Below, in pieces: positions 22,401 through 34,400 of a stretch of DNA of 64,000 bases; positions within the stretch are counted from its first letter, which is position 1, and the number at the start of each line of letters is the position of its first letter. Source of the DNA: Stercorarius parasiticus (Eukaryota > Chordata > Aves > Charadriiformes > Stercorariidae); assembly GCA_013396915.1 (NCBI GenBank), contig VWZL01002563.1, forward strand, positions 124,001-188,000, read 5' to 3'. Both the position numbers and the translations under genes were made by a program. The notes beneath the pieces are model-generated. The model was given only the letters and a program-made list of their open reading frames with translations. It searched no databases and was not told where the DNA came from.

Positions 22401-25400
22401 TTGGAACTATTTTGTCTGAAGCATTTATTTCTTTTCAGTCATGTAGGCTTTAAGACTTGGGGGTTTTTTTGTTTTTTTGTTTTTGTTTTTTGTTTTTGTT
22501 TGTTTTTTTTGGTTTTTTTTGGGTTTTTTGGGTTTTTTTTGGTTTTTTTTTGGTTTTTTTTTGGTTTTTTTTTGGTTTTTTTTTGGTTTTTTTTTGGTTT
22601 TTTTTTGGTTTTTTTTTGGTTTTTTTTTGTTTTTTTTGTTTTTTTTTTGTTTTTTTGGTTTTTTTTGTTTTTTTTTGTTTTTTTTTNNNNGTTTTTTTTG
22701 TTTTTTTTGTTTTTTTTGGTGTTTTTGGTGTTTTTGGTGTTTTTGGTGTTTTTGGTGTTTTTGGTGTTTTTGGTGTTTTTTTGTGGGTTTTTTTGGTTTT
22801 TTTTTTTTTTTTTTTTTTTTTTTGTTTTTTTTTTTTTTTTTTTGTTTTTTTTTTGTTTTTTTTGTTTTTTTTTTTGTCTCAAGAGAACTCATTCCTTTTC
22901 AGGTGAAGCAGCTTGCAACAGTTGTTTTTATTTGTTTTTAAACAGGAGGCTTGGACACTTTGTTTTTAAACATTGTCCTACATTGCTACATTTACCTTTT
23001 CCAAAGCATTGGCACGCACTTTCAAGCATTGCCTGAAAGCCTTACTGTATCTTACTGTCCCCACACACTGAAGCCTTGAAATCCTTGTGACCATTCTGTA
23101 GTCCCTTGATAAAGAATTGCCATTCTTTCAAAGAATTAATGATGCTTTTTTTTTCTTTTATCCTTTCTTGCTTCTACACGTTTGTTCAGGTCCCATGAAT
23201 TCTCATCTTCAGCCAGGCAGGAAAGTTTCCTCTGCCAAACAAATCTTATCCCAGTCATTAACTACAGAGCATGACATTACTGGAGGGCTGCAGATGCATT
23301 GCAAGCTCTGAGGTCTTTCGGTGAGCCTGCACTGATGCTTGCCATCAGCTATGCCTGACATCCTCAGATAGGGTCTTCTAGTCTTAAAAGCCTGCAAAGC
23401 ACTTGTGGTTTCCCCCTGAAAATGGGAATAGGGAAAACCTGTAACAAATGCCCATCACCTGATGTTGGGTTAGTTGCTCCTAGCATAGAATAGATGCCCA
23501 GCTGTTGTTGTTCTCATGGTTACCTTGTGGCAGAAGGCGCTGAAACGTGCTGCTGTACTGAGTTATACCTGCCCACGAAGGTGTCTCTTCCTGCAGCCCT
23601 GAGAACTAGAAAGATCTTGCAGCACCGGCAGCTACTGAGAGCTGCATTGATGAGAAGAACTGCTCTCATGGCTCTCGGAGTGCTGACAAGGGAAGGGAGT
23701 TAGTGTAACCTGGGTATATGGACAGTTGCCTGTTTGCCAGTCTATGGGTTACTCATCCTTGAAGGCTTATTTAATTCCCTTTCTTTGGAAAGGCTACATA
23801 CAGCTAATCCATCACTGTGTGTTTTAAGTAACACTTTTAAGTTAATGCAATGTTTTTGTGGGAATATGTACACTGACGGAGAGCAGTATTGTTCAAATAG
23901 GTGTATTTTGTTTTCTTGTCCAGTTGAGGCTTGTATTTTGTCTATTCATGAAATAGTTGTGAAGATGCTATTGGTTCATTACAAACATGAGAAACCAGGA
24001 TATACAGTGTTCAGATGTGTCCACGTCCTGTTGAAACACAAGTGGTGTAGATCCTTTTAAACTTTAGCTAATGCCCTGGGTTAAACATGGGTATGGAGGA
24101 AAGCTTTAAATCTATCAGAGACTTACTGTGAGAAACTAAGAGGCAAGATGATGACTTTGAAAACTCTGTTAAGTTGATATTATGCTGACATTTATTGATC
24201 CACCTCACAGTAGTATGTGAGCTTCTTTCTGTCAAGGGGGTTATTGATAGTCTGTTCTAATCACCAGGGACTTGAAGGTAGATGGTTGGTTCTCCCCTGT
24301 CTTTTGTATTAGCCCAGAGGGCTATCCTGCAGATTTATGTTAACACTCCTTTATTAAAATCTTGAATTAGTTACTTTTGATGTTGTTTTGAGGCATGATA
24401 AATTTTAAAAGCTTCATGTATGAAAAAACTGTAGAAATGCTTGTGTTATGTAAGTTAGATGCCTCTGTAAATAATCAACTGTTTTCCTTCCGCAGCTATT
24501 TGGACATTGGAGAAACAAAGAAAAAACCTGCTGAAGTCAATAATGAGGTAGGATGCCTGAAATATTTAAGAAGTAAACCTGCAGTTAATGTTAGTGACAT
24601 GCCTGCATTGGCGCCTGATTTTTTATATATATTTATTATGCTTAATAATAATACCATTATCTACCATTCTGAACATATTATTTCAGTGATTATTACTCTG
24701 CTCTGAGCATGATGCACTGATTGTCTTCCTCTAAGCTTTTTGAATTGCCACATCCAGTTACAAACTTTCAGTAAAGAAAATCTGTTGTCTTCATTGGATC
24801 TGTTCATAAACCTAAGGGAGCTTTCTTTCATACAGAACAAGATGGTGGGGCTGAGAATTTTGCGAGTTTTGGACGAGGAATTTTTCTTCAAAACTTGGTA
24901 TTTTCCCTGGAGAAGGGACATCTGTGTTTGAAAAAATCTCACTTAGTTGAAATGCTTTTCCCAGCTACTGCCTTGTCAGTTGTAAACTTCTAATTAGTTC
25001 TAGTCCATAATTCTTCAAGCTCACCTGTTTCTCTTGAACAGTGTGATGTTATAGCCTGAGGAGATAACTGCATGCTTCAAAAAACACTCTATGTGGATTT
25101 TTGTGAGATGTGTGACTGCGTTATTTTTACTATTTTATTATGTATGGAGATAGCGATGATTTCTAACAAACATTTGAATTATAGCTTCTGCCCAACAAAA
25201 AGCATCAGCTTACTTGTTTTTCAGTTTCTTTTGCCTTGTGTACTCATGCCATGTTTCCAGTAATTTAATGGTTTGTGTAGCAGGTGTCTTCAGACAGTAG
25301 GACACCTTGTACTAGAAGACCCTAAAAATTGAGGCTAGTTTTAAGGTTGATCATTTTGCTGCAAATCTTTAGAAGATCCTTGATATAATAGAAATTCTGT

Positions 25401-28400
25401 GCAGTTGGAGAAGTAATTATAGAAGTTGTGGGTTTTTTTTTTTACTTACAGCTGCATGTTTGGTAAGAGAGGCTTCTATTATTTCTTCTGGATTCAGTGC
25501 TCATTGTATATTATCTGAACACTTGCAGCCATCTCTCAGGGCTTTGAAGTAAATCGGTATAAACCATCCATTATTTTGGCTTTCTTTCTTCCTTTTTGAC
25601 TTATGTTTGCAATCTCCACATTCTCTGTGGAGCGCTTAACTCCCCATGTTGAGTTTAACTTTGTGATTGATTTATTTGGGGAAAGGAGTCATAAAAATGA
25701 GATGAAACCTAGTAACAGTCTACAGATTTTTATCTCGGCTTATGAATAGCACAATTGTTTTCATACTCTAATCATTTAGTCCTAGGAATGCACTTTCAAG
25801 AGGCTAGTAACAGAAGTTTTAACGCCTAAATATATTTATGCTAAAATGATGCAAGGAAGCAAGTTCTGGTTTTACTTTTTTTCAGGCATTCACTTAGAAA
25901 TCAAAACCGTAGATGTGTTTTAGGACCAGGAGGGGCAGCAGTATTCTCTTTGATTCTGCTGGATTTGCATCAGCAAACAAAAAAATCATATTTTTCCATG
26001 GATCTTGGTAGCCATTTTTGATGCTAGCCCACAAAGGTATTTAAAATCCTCCCTGTTTGTTTCACTAAAAGAAGAAACAAAAAAAAAATCAGTGAATGTG
26101 TGAATAGCAATATTGCTATAGCAAGATATTTATGGCTCAGCCCTGCAAGCACCGCAAGGTGTAATTTGTGAATCGTCTCAATGACTTCAGTACAAAGGTT
26201 ACTATGGAGTTATGCATGCACAGAGAAATTTGTGGGTCAGGTCTGAGTTTCTAGTGCTCTGGAGGGCTGGAGTAGGGGCACGAGGAAAGAAATTAATACA
26301 GTTATTTGGTTGATTATTTGGCTCACTGCAGCTCTGCAGGCTCCTTGCAGATCAAGGAACAGCATGGTAAGTGTTGAATAAAAAGCTCAGTGATGGCCTC
26401 ATAGACAGCCCCAGGCTAACATTAGGGTGTGTTTTCAGACTGATCTTTGTCAGGGCAATTCCTGCTCTTTTTCTGCTGGTGCTGTAGTATTATCCTGCTT
26501 TCCTTAATTAGCTCGGCCTCTTTTTTTTCTTTCCTTCCCTTGCTTCCCTTCTTCCTTCCCTTCCTATCCTCCTTCTCCTCCAAACCCCCAAATGTTTTTA
26601 GAATGCAATATAATTTGTCAGGACTCCCACATTAATGCTCTGGACACCTGCCCATTCTCAGGACCTCAGTAGTGCTGCTACTTAGCAGCCGGAGCAGTGC
26701 TTAGCTGGAGCCTGGAGACAGCAAGGACTGTTCTTCAAGTGTGCTCCTGGGGATTGCCTTCCACCTTTTTCACCTGGCAGCTGTCCTCGAGGGTAAGTAA
26801 TCACAGCAATAAATGGCCTTGTGCCACAGTACTCCTGAGTGCTGGTGGTGCGTTAGGAATTGGTGCAGGATTTTTTGTCGCCTACAGAAGGAGATGGTCT
26901 TGGAGCTGGCTTGCCCTAGACCAAATTTGGGAAGCAAATTGATGCTGGCCTGGTGGTGATGATAGTTCTTCTGTACCTGCATAGTGCCATATATCAAGGA
27001 TCTGAAAGCTTTAAAAAGGTAGCACAGAAATAGTGGTTGAGAAATTCGTGTTCAGTGATATCATCATGCTTAGGTACAAGGGTATCAATTCTGGTTGTAT
27101 GAAGCACATTTAATTTGGCATTTGCTACCTGATGAGTGTTTCTCCTTGCAGGTTTTTCTCTAGTAAAGCAATGACAAATATCCAGTTTCGATTCTGGTTA
27201 GTAAGGGGGGAGGCAAAAGGAAGAAAACTTTATGCAGCAGCTGTACATTCTGTATTTGTATGCAGCTGTAGGTTTTCTTTAGTGTTAGTTAAACTGCCAA
27301 ATGTTTGACATCTGTTTTTGGGAGTACTTTAATGTTGCGCTTTGAAGGCAGCGTCTCAATTACTTTAAATTTGCTTGTAACTAGGAAATGTGTGTCAAAC
27401 CAGAATTAAACATGAAAAAATTCATGTTCAGGATACAGTGTACATATGGTGACCTACATTCACAAAGAAGAACAGATACTAAGTAGAAAGCATTAATTTC
27501 TTACTAAAATCTCTTCTCACTTTTCTCATGAAGTGACAAGACAGAATAAGTAGCCTATCTGAAATAGGTTTGTCTTCTTTAGTGGAATCTGTGAATCTGA
27601 TTTTGTAAGGAAAGTCTTCCAGGGTCAGGGGGGAAGGAAAAAAAAATACTTAAGGGAAGTTCTCCATCTTGTGGATTCTGAGAACTCACCTAATGAAATC
27701 CTTTGGCATCTGTTCTTGTAAGGTGCTGAGACTTAATATTTGAGAGCAGTATTATTTCTCACTGTTATGCCCTGGTTCAGTTTTAGCTGGAGCTTTTCAA
27801 ATACCACGGTCCTGTTGGCCTGTAAGGTCCACCTTGCCTTGCCTGACATGTTTGGAGCTAACAAGGGTTTACAGCTAGTAAGCTGTATTTTCTGTCTGTC
27901 CTCTACAACTGACAACAGGAGCTCTGGGCAAGGTTTGGTCAAGAAGGTCTTAATGTAGACATGTTGTTACAACACAGCAATGAACCAACTATGTAATGTT
28001 GAATAATTCATTAAGCACTGTCCATCTATTTGAGAAGTGGAACATGCAAATAGATGTGATTGACTGTAAGATGGGGCAGTGTTGGAATAGTTTGGGAGGA
28101 TACATTTTTTTTTCTGTATAAACAGATAGATTTATAGATGAGGGTCTGTACCACCAAATACCTAACTATAATATCAGTAGCTGATTTCACCACAGGCTGT
28201 CTTTGGTGTTAGACGGATGAGAAGGAAAAAGTGTATTACATGTTTCCCAACAGTAGTGTCATCATACATAAGCACATAAGCAGAGCAACACAAGAAAGCT
28301 TCAGTGTAACAACTGCACATAGCAGTTTAATTTTGAGGGCTTTTCTTTTAAAAATAAGCATTGTTTTAAAAATAGTTGAAGTACGAGAGTAATAATACTG

Positions 28401-31400
28401 CTTTTAAAATCTTGTAAAGTAACTGTAGTCTTGGTCTGTGAGGTCCAACCATCAATCAGAGTTGGGTCTTTTAAAAAATATTATTTAAAAACCCCATAGT
28501 CATTCTACTACTGATACAAATCAGGTTTCAAGGTGTTCTTCAATGAAATAATCTCATTATCTGTTAAGATTTCTGATATCAGTGATAGATTTCTTTAATC
28601 GAGTGTCTAGTTTCTTAAAATCTAGCTATCTCTTTACCAGTCTAAGGCCTCCAAACAACTGAAATAAATGGGCCAAATGCTCCGCTCTTGGAAAACAGCT
28701 ATTTTTTCTTTTCACCAGTCTACCCCAGATATGGACTTGAACTTTTAGCCCTGTTCTTCTGGGTGAAGTATTGTATCAGTACAGGATGATAAACGAGGGA
28801 GGGTCGCTCTGATGTCTCAGTGCAGGGTGATATAATTTATGATAGCAGTGCATGAAAATGATACTGAACGTTTATTAAATGTTTCAAAGCAGCAGGAGTT
28901 CCAGTAGTGTCAGTTCATGTGATGCCTGTAGTTCAGTGGCCATTGACTTCAGTAGACTTTGAGCTTTGCCCAGGGCCAGGAAGGAGATGGGATACTGTTG
29001 GTAATGCAAAAATACCAGTGGTAGTTGTGGTACTTTAACAGTCACTGGATTTTGAGGATAGTTAGATGCCTTGATACCATTTTTGCTTTTGGAAATCTTC
29101 CTCAGGCTGTTGTACTTCTGCATGTGGTGAAGGGAATAGTTTAAGAGAAAATTGATAACTGTGCAGAAGAAAGGAAGTTTATAATGGGAGAGGCCTGCAA
29201 GATCCTTTTCACATCAGAACACGAGTCTGCAATCTGTTTCGTTTCCCATTAACATCCAATTTCAGTTCCCTGGTTTCTGAGATGCAGAGATTTTCTTCAT
29301 GCAGTAACATTTGAGTAATTATCAAGCACATCCTCACAAGTTATCCCCTGCTGCATGCTGCTAGAGCTGGTGGGATTTTAAAGCCACATCTCTGTCTCGT
29401 CTCACTTCATCTGCTGTTATGTGTATTGGGCACTTCCTTGCTTGTTTTTACTTTGCTCTCCTTAGCAATAGCAGCAGCGCAGCAGCTTAGGAAAAGCCCC
29501 TTAGTTCTTGTGCTGCTGTAACACCAGATCAGTGTGCCACTCAGCTGATTTTCACAGTGCCACAAACTCACTTGACTAGGAGTGTGCATGATGGTCAGAG
29601 GGGTGAGCTGTGGGTTATGAAGAGGGAGAAAGAAAAGATCAAATCAGAACTAAAGGTAGTGAGCAGCAATGGTGAAGAGAGAGAGACTGCCTATATGAGC
29701 AAATTTGCATCTGGCTCAAGTGTTTTACCGACATGGCACTACTCTTTCCCTCTGTTTTGCTGTTTATCCCAGCAGATAAGTGATGACGTCTCTTGCACTG
29801 TAGCATTGTGGTAGTTGTTCCGCATGGAAGACTGGAGCAAGTTTCCTAGGAAAAGTGATTTTTCAATTCCCATTTGATGGCCTCTGCAACAAGCTATTCC
29901 CCTAGAACTGTCACATCCCATCTTAGTTTAGACTTTTTGGGGAGAGAGCAGGGGTAGAGAGTAAGTTCAGATTTCTGCCTTCTCCCTCTTTCAACCAGGG
30001 ACAGCTGTAAGGGTGAAAGAAGACACTTGTCCTAGAAGCATGGGAAAATTGTGTGTCAGTCTCAGCAGATGGCAGCCAGGCTTTTAGCTGTTTTAAATCC
30101 TCTGGCAGAGTCCTCACACCATAATGATGTGTCTCAAAACTTTTTACAGTTATGTTACCGGTAGGCAATGTAGTAAAAAGACTTAATCCTGACCCAAGCT
30201 ACGGCTTTGATACAAACTATTCCTCGGGTATATTTCCATCACTTCTTTTGGCAACTGAGCCTCTTGTTTTGCAAGAGAGATCCCTTTTGTTCTGAAGGTG
30301 ATCTGCAAGTACAAATACATTTTAAATGATGTGCTTGAGGAATCTAACAATTAATCTCTTGAGGAGGTATGGACCAACAGAGTTACCATTTGTTTATTAT
30401 AAGCTTAATTGTTTGTAAAAGGTACTGAATGTTATTTTCCAATTATAATGTGTAAAGTATGGACATTTATATTTCTCTAAGCACTATCTCTGATCTAGGT
30501 GGTCTCTCCCTGTGCACTCAAAAAGATTAATTTTACTTGTCATTGGGGCTGGGTAAACTGCTGAAGAATTAACTGAGCTTTTGTATTTGCAAATCCTGTA
30601 GGCAACTGTTTGTTTAAAAATCTTTGTTTTACAAAAATCCATTCAGCTGAAACCTCCTTTCTTCTTTGACTTCTTGTGGCCAACAGTTTTTTTTGAACAC
30701 ACTGAAGTAAACAGACTTTGCAATGTGTTACTTTAAAAGCAAAGAATTGCAGGCACCTAAGAAAAGCAGATTTATTTTGATATTGAAGAACGAGTCTCTA
30801 GCAACTGAAAGAAAAAAGGAAGGTTATAGTGTCTGTATGAAACAGCATCTATTATCAGAAGTTCATAGTAGGCCTGCATTAAGCTGCTTTACTGACCATA
30901 TACATAAATTTGCCCTTGGTTGATAGCAGATGGATTGTCGTAGGTAGTAAAAACATTGAGGTTTTTTGTCTGCACTTCCCGTTTTCTCCTGGGCTTCTAG
31001 GTCATCATGTTGATTGTGTGGCAAGCTCTGACACAAGTATTTTTTGTGCTGCTCAAGATTCATTGTCATTTGTGTTCCACTTGGTTGGTTTTTTTTTTTA
31101 CTGACATATTCTAGAAAAGCATTTGTAAGTTATTTAAGAAAACTCTACTTATATGTCTTACTCTGCATAAGGCACATCAAGAGTTAGGTCTATAGTGTAG
31201 AGAGATAAGAATGATGCCTTTCCTTACGTTCACCACTGTTTTCTACGATGTTTAAGTGATGAAAATATCCTGGATCACAATTTTATAACATTCGCCTACT
31301 TACAGTGTGTTTATAACATTGTTACCCATTGACTGGGAACTGCTGTAGGGCACTAAGTGTGACCAAGGATATTGTAAGAGCTGGGTGGTTGTAGGCCAAG

Positions 31401-34400
31401 CATGTGGCTGGTTGAGGAGGGGTCACTTTACCCAGTTCTTTGAGTGGTGGGTTCATTCTGGGGTGCTGTCATGTAGCATTAGAAGTGGCTGTGTATGGCT
31501 CTTGGACTGTCAAATTCAATGATGCATGTCAGGGGTCCTGGTGTGAGGGATGCACTAGGGACTCTCTGCCCACCACCTACTGGGTCTTGTCCTACCTTTC
31601 CAGCTTCAGGTTCTTCCCATGTTCAGCCTGGGTATCCTTCTGCAGGTCTATTGCCTCACATGTAGTCATTGTGTCCTTGTCACATTTTTCTAGTGATTCA
31701 TCACTTTTTTTTCACTGTTTTACATAAACATATTTTATCATTCCATAACTCCATTTCAATTGCAGCTGCTTCTTTTATCAGGTGGTTTAGGAGTAGTCAT
31801 ATTTGGACAAGTATTTGAAGAATGGAATAATCAATATTTTTACTAATGATTCTTCAGATGATTAGTAAAGATTCCTCAAAGCTTTCATACATGTATGACC
31901 TGAATATTTGTATCAGCATGCAACCCCAGAACATATCTCTCTAGTGAAAACACTTGATAATTACAAGGATTTGAATGAGTGTTTGAGCATTTTGAAACTT
32001 TTAAATTTCTTTTTCTGGTCCAGTGCCTGTCAGTCCTCACATTGGTCACACACTGGGTGACACAGACATGTGCTAGGACATGGAGTAGAGCACATTTGCT
32101 TGCTATGGAACTTCACAGAGCGTGTCTGTTCCTGTGATGAGGCTTGACTACAGAATGAAACTGTGTCTGGCAGAATGTGCCTTCTACTGGTGGTCTCCAG
32201 CTGCAGCACATCAGCTCAGTACCGCTCCTTCTGTGCGGTCTTGTGGGCCAGACATGGTTAATTGGCAGATCACAGCTTGGGTCAGTTGGCCACTGCATTC
32301 TTGGTGAGATCCTGGGCCAGGAAGGGTTCCCTAGTTGTCCAGTGCGGACAGAAGAGACAGGCACCATGGCAGGGGAACGTGAGGTAGAAAATACAATGTT
32401 TGAGAGTTGGGAGATCTGAACGTACCATCAGAATTTTCAAAAAAAAAAAAAGGCATCTGAGATGTTGCTATAAAAGTATTTTAAGGAGATGCCATTTCTC
32501 TGTTTCCCTCTGTTCCTCCGTATTTTAAAATTCAATTCTTTTAGTATCATTTATGGCAATTGTTTCTTCTGCATCCTTTAAAGGCATCTTTGTTGCTAGA
32601 CAGTGGAGTTGCCGCTCATCTGTTGGTGGTGGTATGATTGGATTAATTAGTAAAAATTGAATTTTGGAAGGTTATAATGTTGTCTTGATTTCACAAATTA
32701 TTTTGCTATATTTATGCTGGATACACCTTGTCCCTAACATACTTGCATGTTTTTTCCAAGTACTTTCTTATGAAAAATCCCAGAATTTATAATTACTGTT
32801 TATTTCAAACTTAGCATTTATCATGTCTGACAAATAACATATATGTCTAATCATAAAAAAACTTGTCTTTCTCAATGAGTGGACTCTTGATTCACTTTAA
32901 CTTTTAACTGTCAACTAGAAATGGTTCATTGATGTTTTCCTCTGTACAGGAGATAGTTTTGAGAGAGTGTTTGAATACATATTAGAAATGATCCCAGCAT
33001 GTGCAAATTACAGCCATTTGATGTCAAAACAATCTATCTTCATAGGATAATCTTTCCTAATTCTTTTTTAAGAATTATAAAGAAACAAACGTGATTTGTG
33101 GTACCCAAAGTTACCATACACAAAATATTTGTATGTCTGGAAATGAATTGTGTGTAAAGGTCCACTTCATATTCCTGTGCCAATATGCAAAGCTAAACCC
33201 TCTTGCTACGCCAAATCTGACCAGTTTGATTTCTTCTACTGCTGGTGTCACGGAATGAGTAAGGAATTTCTCAGTTTCTGATGCTGAATTAATTAGGAAT
33301 TCTACTGTAAGTGTAGTTTAGAGAATAAGACTATCAAAATGCAAAGATTAAAAAATGTGATATACATCTTTAATCTTCTGAGCAACATCTTTAAAAGTTA
33401 AATTTTATATGTCATTGTTTGGTATTTAGTATCCTGGTAACATAATTAGCACAAGACATACAAAACAGAAACCCTTCCTGAGTGTTTATAATCTAATACA
33501 AGGAGGAATCAGAGAAGAACTGATCAGACATCCAGTTAAAACATAAGCGTGTCCTTTTTTCTAGCTGGGCCTGTGAGTTAATAAAATTTCTCTTTATATA
33601 GCTCTGTATACCTGAATTGTGTAATGCTGAGTATTTTAATTAACGGCTTGCTTACAGATAGATATAGTGGATTTTGGAGCAACAGAAAGTCTTGTGGAGG
33701 CTTTGGTTCATGACACTGGAGATTTCATGATCTGTATTGAGTTTGATATGAAACTTGAAAGTTGGTCTCTTCCTTGATTAAGATGCTTGCCTTGTTCTGT
33801 AGGGTAACTGCTCTTTCTGGTCTGTGGGGAGGCTGGGAGGAAGGGAAGAGATGCCGGTACTGAAGCTTTTAATGAAGCATGTTAGCCTCACTAAATACTT
33901 GTTGCTGCATACCAAATTGACTTACTGGAAACATTAACAACTTTTTACCTTTGATTAAAAATGATGAAAAAAAAGAAAATATTTTTTTGGGGGGTTGCTT
34001 TTTGTTCTTCAGCTGTCACTGTTCACAGGTTCAGGCCCTTCTGATCATCCACGAAGACCAGAGTCTTCCTTTTGGTTTAAATGAGTCTAAGGAGTTTGGG
34101 AAAAATACATGAATTTTGAGAGGCAAAAATAGTCAGAATTGGCAGTATTATGTCAGTAACAGAAATGAGCATCAGGATCTATTTTGCTTGAATAAAATCT
34201 ACATTATTGATCCTATTGTTGTGTGTGGTGTAAGCAGTGTAGAGTATATAGCATCATGCAACTTGGTGGAGAAATAGGAGCCGTCCAGAAGCAATACAGG
34301 TGTGGTCTATTTTGGAGCGCTGCGCAGGCTATGTGCCTGGGCAGATAAAGCCATGCCCTTGTCTGTTTTATCCCAGCTGAAGATGTGGCCCCTAATCCAG

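Larger units (their letters stand above)
19473..24495 (+). other. DCDC2 intron 1
   Basis: A 5-kb intron from GTGAGT to CCTTCCGCAG. It contains the 420-bp T/G low-complexity tract. Otherwise no exon or transposon was recognised. Confidence 0.85.

Noticed and set aside
22401..23036. Long Phe-rich (plus) and Lys-rich (minus) open frames
   Set aside because: They are translations of the T/G low-complexity tract, are broken by N and have no start or domain of a real protein.
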